Part shown: positions 11,800 through 19,541 of the stretch, in pieces
Layout of the letters: each line of letters starts with the position of its first letter
Position numbering within the stretch: position 1 is the stretch's first letter
NCBI RefSeq assembly: GCF_021531665.1
Contig: NZ_JADYUH010000013.1
Span: 1-42,774 of the forward strand
Direction of reading: 5' to 3'
Origin: Prevotellamassilia timonensis
GTDB taxonomy: Bacteria > Bacteroidota > Bacteroidia > Bacteroidales > Bacteroidaceae
DNA: 42,774 nt
The notes under the pieces: generated by a model
What the model was told of the DNA's origin: nothing
Seen by the model: the letters and a program-made list of their open reading frames with translations, nothing else
Databases searched by the model: none
Position numbers and translations under genes: made by a program

Positions 11800-14274
11800 A
11801 TGGATTTTCTGAAAAATCTGAATGAAGCGCAGTTGGACGCCGTTGTCTATCACGACGGACCGGAACTTGTCGTGGCAGGAGCCGGAGCCGGAAAAACACG
11901 CGTACTGACCACCAAAATTGCGCAACTCATCCAAAACGGCATATTTCCCTCACACATCCTCGTCCTCACCTTCACCAACAAAGCGGCAAGAGAAATGAAC
12001 GAGAGAATCGCCAAAATGTGTGGCGAGGACTTCACCAGAGGACTCTGGAGCGGAACTTTTCACAGCATCTTCGCACGCATCCTCCGCATCGAACACGAAG
12101 CCACCGGCTATCCCGCCGACTTCACCATCTATGACACCTCGGACGTGCGCTCCCTGCTGAAACACATCGTGAAAGACCTCGAACTGGACGACAAAACCTA
12201 TAAACCTGCCGTCCTGGCATCACGCATCAGCTGGGCAAAAGGAAAATGCGTCACCGCGGAGATGTATGCCAACGACGAGAGCATACAACGAAGAGACGCC
12301 AACAAGGACATCCCGAAAACAGCGGAGATCTATGCCATCTACGAAAGACGACTCCGACAGGCAAATGCCATGGACTTCGATGACCTGCTGCTGCAAACCT
12401 ATTTCCTCTTCCTCCGTCACCCGGAAATTGCCGAGCGCTACCGAGAACGCTTCACCGACATCCTGGTGGATGAGTTTCAAGACACAAACTACCTTCAAAA
12501 CGCCATCCTCTCGCAACTCACAAGTCCCGACTCACACATCTGCGTCGTCGGCGATGACGCACAAAGCATCTACGGCTTCCGAGGAGCGGAAATCTCCAAT
12601 ATTCTCGAGTTCACACAACGCTACCCCAAAACACGAACGTTCAAACTGGAGTGCAACTATCGCTCCACCTCTCACATCGTTGAAGCTGCCAACAGCGTCA
12701 TTGCACACAACAACCGACAGATTCCCAAGAAGGTGTATGCCGCCGGCGAGAAAGGAGAACCGCTCCACGTCTTCGCCGGAATGAACGACAGAGAGGAGGC
12801 AAGACTGACGGTGGGACACATCCGGAGCCTGATGAGACGAGGCGTCGCCGCCGGCGAGATTGCCGTGCTCTACCGTACCAACGCACAAAGCCGCTCCTTT
12901 GAGGAAGCTCTGCAAACGGTCGGTGTGCCCTATCAGGTCTATGGAGGACAGTCCTTCTATCAACGAAAGGAAATCAAAGACATTCTTGCCTATCTCCGCC
13001 TCGTTTCCAACCCGCACGACGACGAATCCTTCCTCCGAATCGTCAACTATCCCGCTCGAGGCATCGGGAACACCACGCTGACCCGACTCCGCGAAGCCGC
13101 CCTGCAAGCACAGAAAAGTCTTTGGCAAGTCATCGCTGCACCCGAAGAGGTGGGATTCAAACCCGGCGGACGTGCGATGACTGCCCTCAAAGGTTTTCAC
13201 GACATGATGACGGGATTTCAAAACGAAGCACAAGAGACCGATGTGCTGGGATTGACGCGCTTCATTCTCGAACGTGCCGGCATCGCCACAGACCTTGCCG
13301 CCGACAGCACACCGGAAGGCATCAGCCGACGCGAGAACATGGACGAGTTCCTTGCCTCCATCGCCTCGGAAGCACAAGAGCGAGAGCAGGCTCACTCGCA
13401 GAATCTCTCCCTGCAGGACTTCCTCGCCTCCGTCTCACTGCTGTCGGACAAAAGCGACAACGAAACGGACACCCGTGAAAAGGTCTCGCTCATGACCATT
13501 CACGCCGCCAAAGGCTTGGAATTTGATGCCGTCTTCGTCACAGGACTGGAAGACGAACTCTTCCCGAACGCCACAGCAAAGATAAATCCAAACGAAATGG
13601 AGGAGGAACGACGACTCTTCTACGTGGCAATCACACGGGCGCGCCGCCACTGCTTCCTGAGCTACGCACAAAGCCGCTTCCGCTATGGCGTCACAGAAGC
13701 CACCAACGAAAGTCCCTTCCTCCACGAAATTGACTCCACCCACCTCACCTACGCCACCGACTCTTTCTCCACAGCCGGAGGGAAACATACCTCTAACACA
13801 AGGGGATATGAACCAATGACAAGAGGATACACTTCCGCTGCAAAAGGATATGAACCAACGACAAGAGGAAACAATGTCTTCTCTGCATCTGGAGATTCCT
13901 CTTCTTCCTATTCCTCACAGACAAGAAACGCAAATCCCTATTCCTCACAGACAAGAAACGCAAATCCCTATTCCTCACAGACAAGAAACGCAAACCTCTA
14001 CTCCACTCAGACAAGAAATGCAAACCCCTACTCCACTTCTCGGTTACGTCGTGTGAGTAGCCTCACTCCCGCCACCACTCCCGCCGCTGCCTCCTCACCC
14101 ACAAGCGGCATCACGCCCGGACGTCGCATTCATCACGAACGTTTCGGCGACGGCACCATCATTGCGGTGGAAAACACCATGCAAAGCGAAAAAGTCAGAG
14201 TACAATTTGACACCCCCGGCGTAGGAGAAAAGAAACTCCTTGTCAAATTCGCCCGCTTCACCTTCATTGATTGA
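11800..14274 (+). CDS. pcrA: ATP-dependent 3'-5' DNA helicase, PcrA/UvrD type
   Basis: Superfamily 1A helicase for nucleotide excision and mismatch repair and for clearing recombinases. I chose the ATG at 11800 (MDFLKNLNEAQLDAV, 824 aa), where similarity begins; the frame is open back to a TTG at 11704 inside the previous gene. Motifs: Q-motif LNEAQ, Walker A GAGAGKT (27-33), Walker B DEFQDT (Asp224, Glu225), GDDAQSIYGFRGAE, MTIHAAKGLEF, and ERRLFYVAITRAR. The C terminus (about 775-824, GRRIHHERFGDGTI to KFARF) is the Tudor-like domain that in PcrA/UvrD contacts RNA polymerase. The linker before it (about 664-750) is low-complexity: degenerate TRGYE repeats, then four copies of YSSQTRNANP from a 30-bp tandem DNA repeat. 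Confidence 0.93.
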   Translation: MDFLKNLNEAQLDAVVYHDGPELVVAGAGAGKTRVLTTKIAQLIQNGIFPSHILVLTFTNKAAREMNERIAKMCGEDFTRGLWSGTFHSIFARILRIEHEATGYPADFTIYDTSDVRSLLKHIVKDLELDDKTYKPAVLASRISWAKGKCVTAEMYANDESIQRRDANKDIPKTAEIYAIYERRLRQANAMDFDDLLLQTYFLFLRHPEIAERYRERFTDILVDEFQDTNYLQNAILSQLTSPDSHICVVGDDAQSIYGFRGAEISNILEFTQRYPKTRTFKLECNYRSTSHIVEAANSVIAHNNRQIPKKVYAAGEKGEPLHVFAGMNDREEARLTVGHIRSLMRRGVAAGEIAVLYRTNAQSRSFEEALQTVGVPYQVYGGQSFYQRKEIKDILAYLRLVSNPHDDESFLRIVNYPARGIGNTTLTRLREAALQAQKSLWQVIAAPEEVGFKPGGRAMTALKGFHDMMTGFQNEAQETDVLGLTRFILERAGIATDLAADSTPEGISRRENMDEFLASIASEAQEREQAHSQNLSLQDFLASVSLLSDKSDNETDTREKVSLMTIHAAKGLEFDAVFVTGLEDELFPNATAKINPNEMEEERRLFYVAITRARRHCFLSYAQSRFRYGVTEATNESPFLHEIDSTHLTYATDSFSTAGGKHTSNTRGYEPMTRGYTSAAKGYEPTTRGNNVFSASGDSSSSYSSQTRNANPYSSQTRNANPYSSQTRNANLYSTQTRNANPYSTSRLRRVSSLTPATTPAAASSPTSGITPGRRIHHERFGDGTIIAVENTMQSEKVRVQFDTPGVGEKKLLVKFARFTFID
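13911..14030 (+). repeat. Four 30-bp tandem repeats inside the helicase gene
   Basis: Units at 13911, 13941, 13971 and 14001. The first two are identical and the last two carry a few changes. Being a multiple of three, each unit encodes ten residues (YSSQTRNANP), so slippage would alter linker length without breaking the frame. A partial fifth unit starts at 14031. Confidence 0.92.
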
Positions 14275-14338
14275 CGAGGGTTTCATTCTCATTGACTGAC
14301 GAGGGTTACACTTTCATTGACTGACGAGGGTTACATTC
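14264..14338 (+). repeat. Three 25-bp tandem repeats spanning the helicase stop codon
   Basis: Units of the form TCATTGACTGACGAGGGTTA plus 5 bases begin at 14264, 14289 and 14314. The first unit encodes the last residues of the helicase and its TGA (14272-14274); the others lie in the 3' untranslated region. Confidence 0.9.
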
Positions 14339-14357
14339 TCATTTTTTCCACTTCGCG

Positions 14358-14388
14358 TTTGGCGGGTCGCAAAAACTCACTACTTTTG
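14358..14388 (+). promoter_or_regulatory. Promoter of tRNA-Ser(CGA)
   Basis: TTTG (14358-14361), 19 bases, then TACTTTTG (14381-14388): a full match to the Bacteroidota TTTG-N19-TAnnTTTG promoter, 50 bases before the tRNA. The same -7 word is used by the tRNA pair at 34 kb. Confidence 0.8.
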
Positions 14389-14438
14389 CATTCGATTCTG
14401 AGCGAAAAGTTTTTAGGAACTCGCTTGAGTCTTATATT

Positions 14439-14526
14439 GGAAAGTTGCCGGAGTGATCGAACGGGGCGGACTCGAAATCCGCTGTACGGTTTATCCGTAC
14501 CGGGGGTTTGAATCCCTCACTTTCCG
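14439..14526 (+). tRNA. tRNA-Ser (anticodon CGA)
   Basis: An 88-nt class II tRNA. Acceptor GGAAAGT pairs with ACTTTCC, discriminator G. The anticodon stem GCGGA/TCCGC encloses the loop CTCGAAA, so the anticodon is CGA, reading UCG. The long variable arm TACGG...CCGTA is typical of serine tRNAs. The T loop reads TTTGAAT instead of TTCGAAT, and the D loop has GA where GG is expected, so the near-universal G19-C56 tertiary pair would be A19-U56. It has its own promoter and terminator, which suggests it is expressed. Confidence 0.92.
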
Positions 14527-14537
14527 CTGTTTTATCC

Positions 14538-14567
14538 AATGGGATGCGATTATCCGCATCCCATTTT
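14538..14567 (+). terminator. Terminator after tRNA-Ser(CGA)
   Basis: AATGGGATGCG (14538-14548) pairs perfectly with CGCATCCCATT (14555-14565), a 6-nt loop, then the T run. A TACTTTTG word (14569-14576) follows at once but has no -33 partner. Confidence 0.8.
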
Positions 14568-14648
14568 GTACTTTTGCCCTCGAGAACTCATTTACGACCA
14601 AACGTTAAACCAACCGCTGACACCTTCTTAATGTCAAAGAAGTTGTGA

Positions 14649-15239
14649 CTCGTTCCCAACAAGCCGAGAAAGAGCGCGACTGGACAAGCCGACCTGTTTG
14701 CCGGTGGCATTATGAGTCGCGAGGACATCTTGCGCGAAGTAATTAACTACATTAACGAGAATTATGGAAAACGAAAAGAAATTGAAGCAGCCCGTGCAGC
14801 AGCCGTTGAGCGGAGAAAAGCAGAGAGCGTTCAACAAGATGGCGATTCTGAAGAAGGCAGCGGAGGAAGCGAAGAAGCCTACACAGAAGTACCAAGCAAT
14901 GACAGACGAGGAGGTGATGGAAGCGTTGCTCGACGACAGCCGGGTGATTTGGCGCAGACCGAAAACCTAAACTATAAACTCTCAGATGAGGTTGATGAGA
15001 ATGGGCATCAGTTTGTTCTCAACTCGGATGGTAATATCGAATTCGGTCGAATAGGCGAGGAAACCAACCTCACTCCTGCACCCATAAAGTTAAGTCTTGG
15101 TAATAGCAAGTATGGACGAGTTCATCTTGAAAAGCGTCATGGAGAACAGATACGAAATGCAGGATTTAATTACATAGAAGAATTTGTTGAGTATGTGGCA
15201 ACTAACTACACGCGGATTGGAATCGGTAAAACAGTGTAG
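14649..15239 (+). pseudogene. Broken giant accessory protein, fragment 1
   Basis: Open from the codon after the TGA at 14646-14648. The readable protein begins mid-domain (KPRKSATGQADLFAGGI), contains MSREDILREVINYINENYGKR, a low-complexity Glu/Gly/Ser linker, then KYGRVHLEKRHGEQIRNAGF and FVEYVATNYTRI. The last part resembles the nuclease-like modules (phage Barnase/EndoU-related) of very large polyvalent proteins in Bacteroidota phages and conjugative elements. It stops at 15237-15239, but the continuation (VGEPNGTYLLQLEDD) is intact in another frame from 15236, so a small indel near 15235 split the gene. The upstream part is missing. Base composition is clearly AT-richer than the flanking core genes. 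Confidence 0.6.
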
Positions 15240-16452
15240 GAGAACCAAACGGAACATATCTCCTGCAATTAGAAGACGACCACAACAACACTCTATATAT
15301 TGAGTTGTCAACAGACAATTCATATTGGAGTGTCAATAGTGGTGGTGTTTTCAGAAAAGGGTACGGAAATAATAAAGAAGGAGTATGGTCTGCCTCCGAA
15401 GAGCAGAATAAGCAGTCGGCTACTGACAACACTTTGCGGGCTGCGGACAAGTCCGACAATCCAACAGTCCCAAACGGTAACGTGTCCAACTCTTCTGATG
15501 GCAAAGGTAAAGTAAATTCTTCAACATCGCAAGCGAAAGGTGTTAATGTTGCCGAAAACCAAGGTGCGAACGGTGTGGAGGGAGCAGTGGAGGCAGCAGA
15601 ATCGGAGACCGATACCGAGCCTACCGAGTGGCATAATGATGCAGTCAGCGGAGGAAGCGAGAACACGGTAGGAAGTGGAAGAAGCACGAAAGAAACTCCG
15701 ACAGAAAGAGAATTGGCAGATAATTTGAGAAGCAGAGAACGGCAACATCAAGAAAAGATACTGCCAAATCTCGGCAATAAATATTCATTGTCAGCCGAAC
15801 AAGCCAACAATGGAGAACTATTCTATCAAGATGCAGAAGGTAATACCAATCTTGCTGTTATTCCAGATGAAATATTTGAGAGGCTTGGATTGTCACCTGT
15901 ACCATTCAAACTGACTGAGACAATGGGATGGCATGTATATGACCATCATGCCAAAGAGGCTAAACTGAGCAATATTGGCGATGCGATAGACTTCGTATTG
16001 TCAATAATCAAAAACGTTGACCATGTTCGTTTAGGACGTAACAATTCTTATATATTTTCAGTGGAGGATGGTAGGAATAAAATTGGTAAACGTGCAGTTA
16101 CTATTGTTGTCAATAGCGAGACTGGCGAATTTATGGGAATTAGCACATCTGGATATGAAACACTTGGTAAACTGAAAGAAAGACCATTGCTTTGGGAGCG
16201 TGGCGCAGACTTCGCTCCTGAAGATGTCGCGACTCCAACCATTTCCACTATCAAGTCTCAACAAGGCGACGAGACTTTGAGCCGCACTAAAGGTCAGAGC
16301 AATGCGTCTTCTGCCGGCAAAAGTACAGTCAATTCTTCAACATCGCAAGCGAAAGTTGTTAATGTTGCGAAAACCAAGGTGCGAGCGGTGTGGAGGGAGC
16401 ATTAGCGGCAGCCGAGCAGGAAACCAATACCGAGCCTACCGAAGCACAGTAA
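15236..16452 (+). pseudogene. Broken giant accessory protein, fragment 2
   Basis: Continues fragment 1 in a new frame: NGTYLLQLEDD to SVNSGGVFRKGYG (end of the first module), then a Ser/Glu-rich linker, then a second module (KYSLSAEQANNGE, ETMGWHVYDHHAKEAKL, VDHVRLGRNNSYIFSVED) that again looks like a phage-type polyvalent nuclease-like domain. The linker sequence around 15503-15625 recurs at 16315-16440. The second copy has lost one base (GTTGCCGAAAACC became GTTGCGAAAACC near 16370), so the frame jumps and ends at TAG 16403-16405; in the restored frame it runs to TAA 16450-16452. No start codon of its own is credible. The domain assignment is by general resemblance only. Confidence 0.6.
15503..15625 (+). 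repeat. Direct repeat in the broken giant gene, copy 1 (second copy 16315-16440)
   Basis: About 120 bases sharing AATTCTTCAACATCGCAAGC, GTTAATGTTGC and ACCAAGGTGCGA in the same order with few differences. The second copy carries a one-base deletion that breaks the frame. Confidence 0.8.
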
Positions 16453-16748
16453 TGAGGGCAATGCAGTACACGCTTATGAGGTACAAAAAATCGAAGTGCT
16501 CGACGAAGAAACGCCGAACACTCCGAATGGTAGCCACACGTCTAAAGTCAATGCTTTAGTACCTGTAGCAGTTGCAAAGGTAATTAAAAATGTTGAAAAA
16601 TCGTACGATAGTGGCAAAAACTTGCTTGATGAGAGCAAGATAGCCGATGAAAGCACCGACTTGTATCGTAACCCGGATGAGGTTGGAGATATTTTGAATG
16701 ACCAAAGTTTGGGCTTGCAGGAGCGTATCACTGCTGCAGCACAGACGC
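16448..16748 (+). pseudogene. Broken giant accessory protein, fragment 3
   Basis: Reads SNEGNAVHAYEVQKIEVLDE, then ADESTDLYRNPDEVGDILND and QSLGLQERITAAA before running out of frame near 16740. The same protein segment, diverged, appears in fragment 4 (17556-17850), so the 3' part of the ancestral gene was duplicated in tandem and then decayed. Confidence 0.6.
16452..16742 (+). repeat. Direct repeat in the broken giant gene, copy 1 (second copy 17556-17842)
   Basis: Nearly 290 bases in direct repeat. Both ends are nearly identical (GAGGTACAAAAAATCGAAGT... and ...TTGGGCTTGCAGGAGCGTAT), while the middle is diverged. The spacing of 1.1 kb suggests duplication of a whole domain set. Confidence 0.8.
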
Positions 16749-17974
16749 ACCGCTGTTGACGAGTTGTTCGGCAGGCTGTCAGAGAAACCGTTTGAGGAGT
16801 TCAGCGAGGGAGAGCGCACGTTGTGGCAGAAATTGAAGCCACCGTCCGCAGATTGCTTGACAAGTTCTTGGGTTCGTTGAAGTTGCCGAAGTGGTTTGAA
16901 CTTGGCGACAACGAACTGCGTTACATTTTGTGGCGCAGCAAGGAGCGTTTGGAGCGTGGACGGGAACATCCAATAGACCTTGCACGTGACATCGTGAAGC
17001 GTAAGGAACTTGGACTGACAGATGATGCGCGTTATAATATGGGTGATGCTCCCGAAACTTTCAAGGCGCGTCAGAAACGAGCCGTAGAGAACAAGGGAAC
17101 GGTTATGCCCGGGCTTAATGTCGCACAGGTGAAGGTGGTTGATGTGCCGAGGCATCATTATACTGGAAACATTGCAGAGGCAACACGGAAAGCCATCGAA
17201 GCTGCCAAGGCGAAGTATGCTCCTAATGGAGAAGCGAAGACCTTGCATTACAAAAATTTTGGTGTTGAGTTTGACTATTCCATTTCGGGTAATGCTATAG
17301 AAACCGTATTAAGCGCGAAACATCAAGGCAAGAGTGTAAACAAAGGTGTGCATCTTGCTCTTGCAGAACACCTTGACAGAGTAATCGGAGAAAGCATTGA
17401 GGTTGAAGAACATCCCGACCGCATAAAGAATGGCGATTTGCGCGATAATAGCAAAATCAATCCCGATGCCTTGATGCATCGTTTCTATGGTGTAGCGAGA
17501 ATTGACGGTAAAGATTATCGTGTTATGACCTTGATGAAAGAGGAAAACAGACAAGGTGAGAGCAATGGCATTCACTCATACGAGGTACAAAAAATCGAAG
17601 TGCTCGACGAAGAAACGCCGAACACTCCGAATGGTGTGGGTACGCCTGCTATAAAGCGTGACGCCTATCCGCTTGCAAAGGTAATAAAAGATGTCGGCAA
17701 AACAATGGAAAAAGACAAAAATTTGCTTGAACAGAGCAAGATAGCCGATGAAAGCACTGACTTGTATCGTGACCCGAACGAGGTTGAAGATATTTTGAAC
17801 GACCAAAGTTTGGGCTTGCAGGAGCGTATCACTGCTGCTGCAGCAAGGATTGCGAGCCAACATAAAGATAACAAGTCATTACGTAATGATGCTGTTCGTG
17901 CGATTGGTGGTAACATGTGTATTTTGACACACCCTCATAGCAGATGGCAAGGAAAGATTCGCCTTCCAGGCTAA
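16743..17974 (+). pseudogene. Broken giant accessory protein, fragment 4
   Basis: RTAVDELFGRLSEKPFEEFS and GERTLWQKLK continue into ATVRRLLDKFLG and KLPKWFELGDNELRYILW only after a one-base shift near 16838 (a lost G in AAGGCC is the simplest explanation). Then come DAPETFKARQKRAVENKGTV, a YSISGNAIETVLSAKHQGKS to HRFYGVARIDGKDYRVMTL module, and the second copy of EVQKIEVLDEETPNT...QERITAAAARIASQ. The reading stays plausible to AIGGN near 17914, after which a MITE-end-like sequence begins and the last residues look foreign. It is a remnant of a phage or ICE protein with no cellular role I can infer. Confidence 0.6.
17921..17936 (-). repeat. MITE-end-like sequence at the end of the broken giant gene
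   Basis: ATTTTGACACACCCTC is the exact reverse complement of the first bases of the nested element at 26201 (GGGTGTGTCAAAAT). It sits where fragment 4 stops looking like its family. No second end is found nearby. Confidence 0.4.
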
Positions 17975-18412
17975 GATTCTTTTGCTGCAATGTGCACTGC
18001 ACAGGTTGCTGCGCCCTCATTGTGTTTTTTGGGGGCTTACAGCAAAACTTGTGCCATGATGCACACAAAAAGGAAGACGGCAGAAAAATATAAATAGGAT
18101 ACGCGCGCCTCGCGCGCGTATTCACCTTTCACACCTATACGTTTTTCAAGGGTACATGCATTTCCTTCAAATCCTACACTGTTTTGGTTTAAGTCTTGAT
18201 AATCATAGGGGTTAGGTGTGTAGGATTTGGTCTGAAAATCCTACACAAAACCCTTCATCATGTAGGGTTACGCGGCGTTGTGTGTAGGGTTGTGGTGAAG
18301 CAAAAAATATAAATGTAGGATTGGGCGGAAATATGCAAAAAAGCGGTTTTCATCCTACATTTTTGCTCTTTGAGGGAACCTCGCTGAGAAAAGGTCTTGC
18401 CTACTCGGCACG
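17975..18412. other. Non-coding tract with clustered TGTAGGRTT words
   Basis: No gene seen. A GC palindrome TACGCGCG-CCTCG-CGCGCGTA lies at 18100-18120. From 18170 to 18360 the word TGTAGGRTT or its complement occurs seven times in mixed orientation: 18170 (-), 18218 (+), 18237 (-), 18261 (+), 18282 (+), 18314 (+), 18352 (-). The same words recur in both redoxin leaders and at the right edge of the window. The base composition is AT-rich. Confidence 0.7.
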
Positions 18413-18500
18413 CAGTTTTACTTAGGAGCGCTCCCAGTTTTACTTAGGTGCGCTCCTAGTTTTTCTTAGGTGCGCTCCCAGTTTTTCTTAGGAGCGCACC
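18413..18500 (+). repeat. 22-bp tandem array, 4 units
   Basis: Units begin at 18413, 18435, 18457 and 18479 and follow CAGTTTTACTTAGGAGCGCT plus CC, with small variations. The GGAGCGCTCC part is itself nearly palindromic. It runs directly into the 21-bp array. Confidence 0.9.
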
Positions 18501-18773
18501 TAATTTTTCTTTGCCTTCCTCAAATTTTGCTTTGCCTTCCTCAAATTTTGCTTTGCCTTCCTCAAATTTTCCTTTGCCTTCCTCAAATTTTGCTTTGCCT
18601 TCCTCAAATTTTCCTTTGCCTTCCCCTAATTTTTCTTTGCCTTCCCCTAGTTTTTCTTTCCCTTCCCCTAGTTTTTCTTTCCCTTCCCCTAGTTTTTCTT
18701 TCCCTTCCTCTAATTTTAATTTGCCTTCCTCTAATTTTTATTTCCCTTCCTCAAATTTTGCTTTGCCTTCCTC
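18501..18773 (+). repeat. 21-bp tandem array, 13 units
   Basis: Thirteen consecutive 21-base units of the type AAATTTTGCTTTGCCTTCCT plus C, with substitutions at a few columns only. Because 21 is a multiple of three, all three plus-strand frames stay open, which creates artificial reading frames. A shortened relative with about three units lies at 20848-20910. Confidence 0.92.
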
Positions 18774-18788
18774 TCTCCCACCCTTCCT

Positions 18789-18852
18789 CTCTTTGACTCT
18801 TTGTCTCTTTGACTCTTAGTCTCTTTGACTCTTAGTCTCTTTGACTCTTAGT
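18789..18852 (+). repeat. 16-bp tandem array, 4 units
   Basis: CTCTTTGACTCTTAGT repeated four times, the first with TTTGT at its end. Fewer than three units occur in the related leader at 20929-20971. Confidence 0.9.
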
Positions 18853-18977
18853 TCCCATGTAGGGTTCAGTGCAGGGTTTGTGTAGGATTTTCGCTTTAAA
18901 CCCTACACAGTGTAACGCGCGGAAAATCAGCGAGATACAAAGAGAATGTAGGTTTTTGTGTAGGGTTTGCAGAGTTT

Positions 18978-19010
18978 TTTGTTCGGCACGTTTTATGTAT
19001 ATAGATTTTG
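18978..19010 (+). promoter_or_regulatory. Candidate promoter in leader cassette A
   Basis: TTTG (18978-18981), 20 bases, then TA-GAT-TTTG (19002-19010): near the Bacteroidota consensus but with three rather than two bases between TA and TTTG. It is conserved exactly in copy B. If used, the 5' leader of the downstream gene would be several hundred nt long. Confidence 0.4.
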
Positions 19011-19151
19011 CGCCGTTAGCAGGTAACAGACAACGAGCGCAAGACAACGAACAATGGTCCTTTACCGTTTTCTTCACTGATTTCACAAAAAACAGAGTGA
19101 GAAATGCGGACAAGCAAGGGGAGTTTGTAAATTTGCCCAAATTTTGTACCA

Positions 19152-19308
19152 CCTTGGCGTTAATTTCACCACCACTGCGTCGCCTTGGCGTTAATTTCAC
19201 CACCACCGCGTAGCCTTGGCGTGCTTTTCACCGCCTCCGCGTCACCGTGATGATAGTATTTCACCGCCACCGCGTCGCCGCGATGGTAGAATTTCACCGC
19301 CTCCGCCG
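19152..19308 (+). repeat. 31-33-bp tandem array, 5 units
   Basis: Units begin at 19152, 19183, 19214, 19245 and 19278. The consensus starts CCTTGGCGTTAATTTCACC and ends in GCGTCG; the last two begin CCGYGATGRTAG. Copy B has four units (21271-21394). Confidence 0.9.
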
Positions 19309-19395
19309 CTCTTTTGACCAATCTTTATTGCCACGGATTGTAAGGACAGAACGAATTCAGCGACACTCGTTTGATGTTTCTTAACCCCAAATGCC

Positions 19396-19452
19396 ATGAA
19401 AAAGACCTTATTCTTTCTCCTTTCTCTTTCCCGCACTGACCATGGCGTCGTG
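19396..19452 (+). pseudogene. Truncated 5' end of a redoxin lipoprotein gene
   Basis: The ATG at 19396 and the next 57 bases match the start of the gene at 21482 (MKKTLFFLL...), but a few bases are missing in the signal-peptide part, so the frame is lost. Similarity ends abruptly after GGCGTCGTG at 19452, where sequence leading to the next gene takes over. It marks a recombination breakpoint. Confidence 0.75.
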
Positions 19453-19541
19453 TCCGCGATGATCTGCAATTGCAAGGCTTCTACAACTTCGACTACGAAT
19501 TGACGAGACTGAAGGAAAGGCTGAAAAAAACCGAAACGAAC

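Larger units (their letters stand above)
18491..19452 (+). repeat. Duplicated leader cassette, copy A
   Basis: Contains in order: the end of the 22-bp array, 13 x 21 bp, 4 x 16 bp, a block with TGTAGGGTT/AACCCTACACA words, a candidate promoter (18978-19010), a conserved core (19010-19150), a 31-33-bp array of five units, and the first 57 bases of a redoxin gene. Copy B at 20826-21543 has the same order with fewer units in each array. Outside the arrays the two copies are close to identical, with scattered changes and one-base indels. Reading frames across the core differ between copies and are not conserved, so I treat it as non-coding leader or RNA. Confidence 0.85.

Noticed and set aside
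14439-18100. Attachment-site repeat of the tRNA-Ser 3' end
   Set aside because: No second copy of the tRNA 3' end was found downstream of the broken giant gene. The only similar sequence is the native tRNA-Ser(GCT) at 34 kb.
18470-18819. Open frames with repeated LPQILLC- or LPSSNFA-like heptapeptides
   Set aside because: They are produced by the 21-bp tandem array, which stays open in all three plus-strand frames. There is no start context, and composition is purely that of the repeat.
18413-18852. CRISPR array
   Set aside because: Units are contiguous with no unique spacers, and no cas genes are nearby.
18869-19213. Conserved small ORF in leader A with a relative at 20987-21313
   Set aside because: The two copies differ by many amino-acid-changing substitutions and a frameshift near the end, and the opposite strand is open as well. 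The similarity is that of the DNA duplication, not of a protein under selection.
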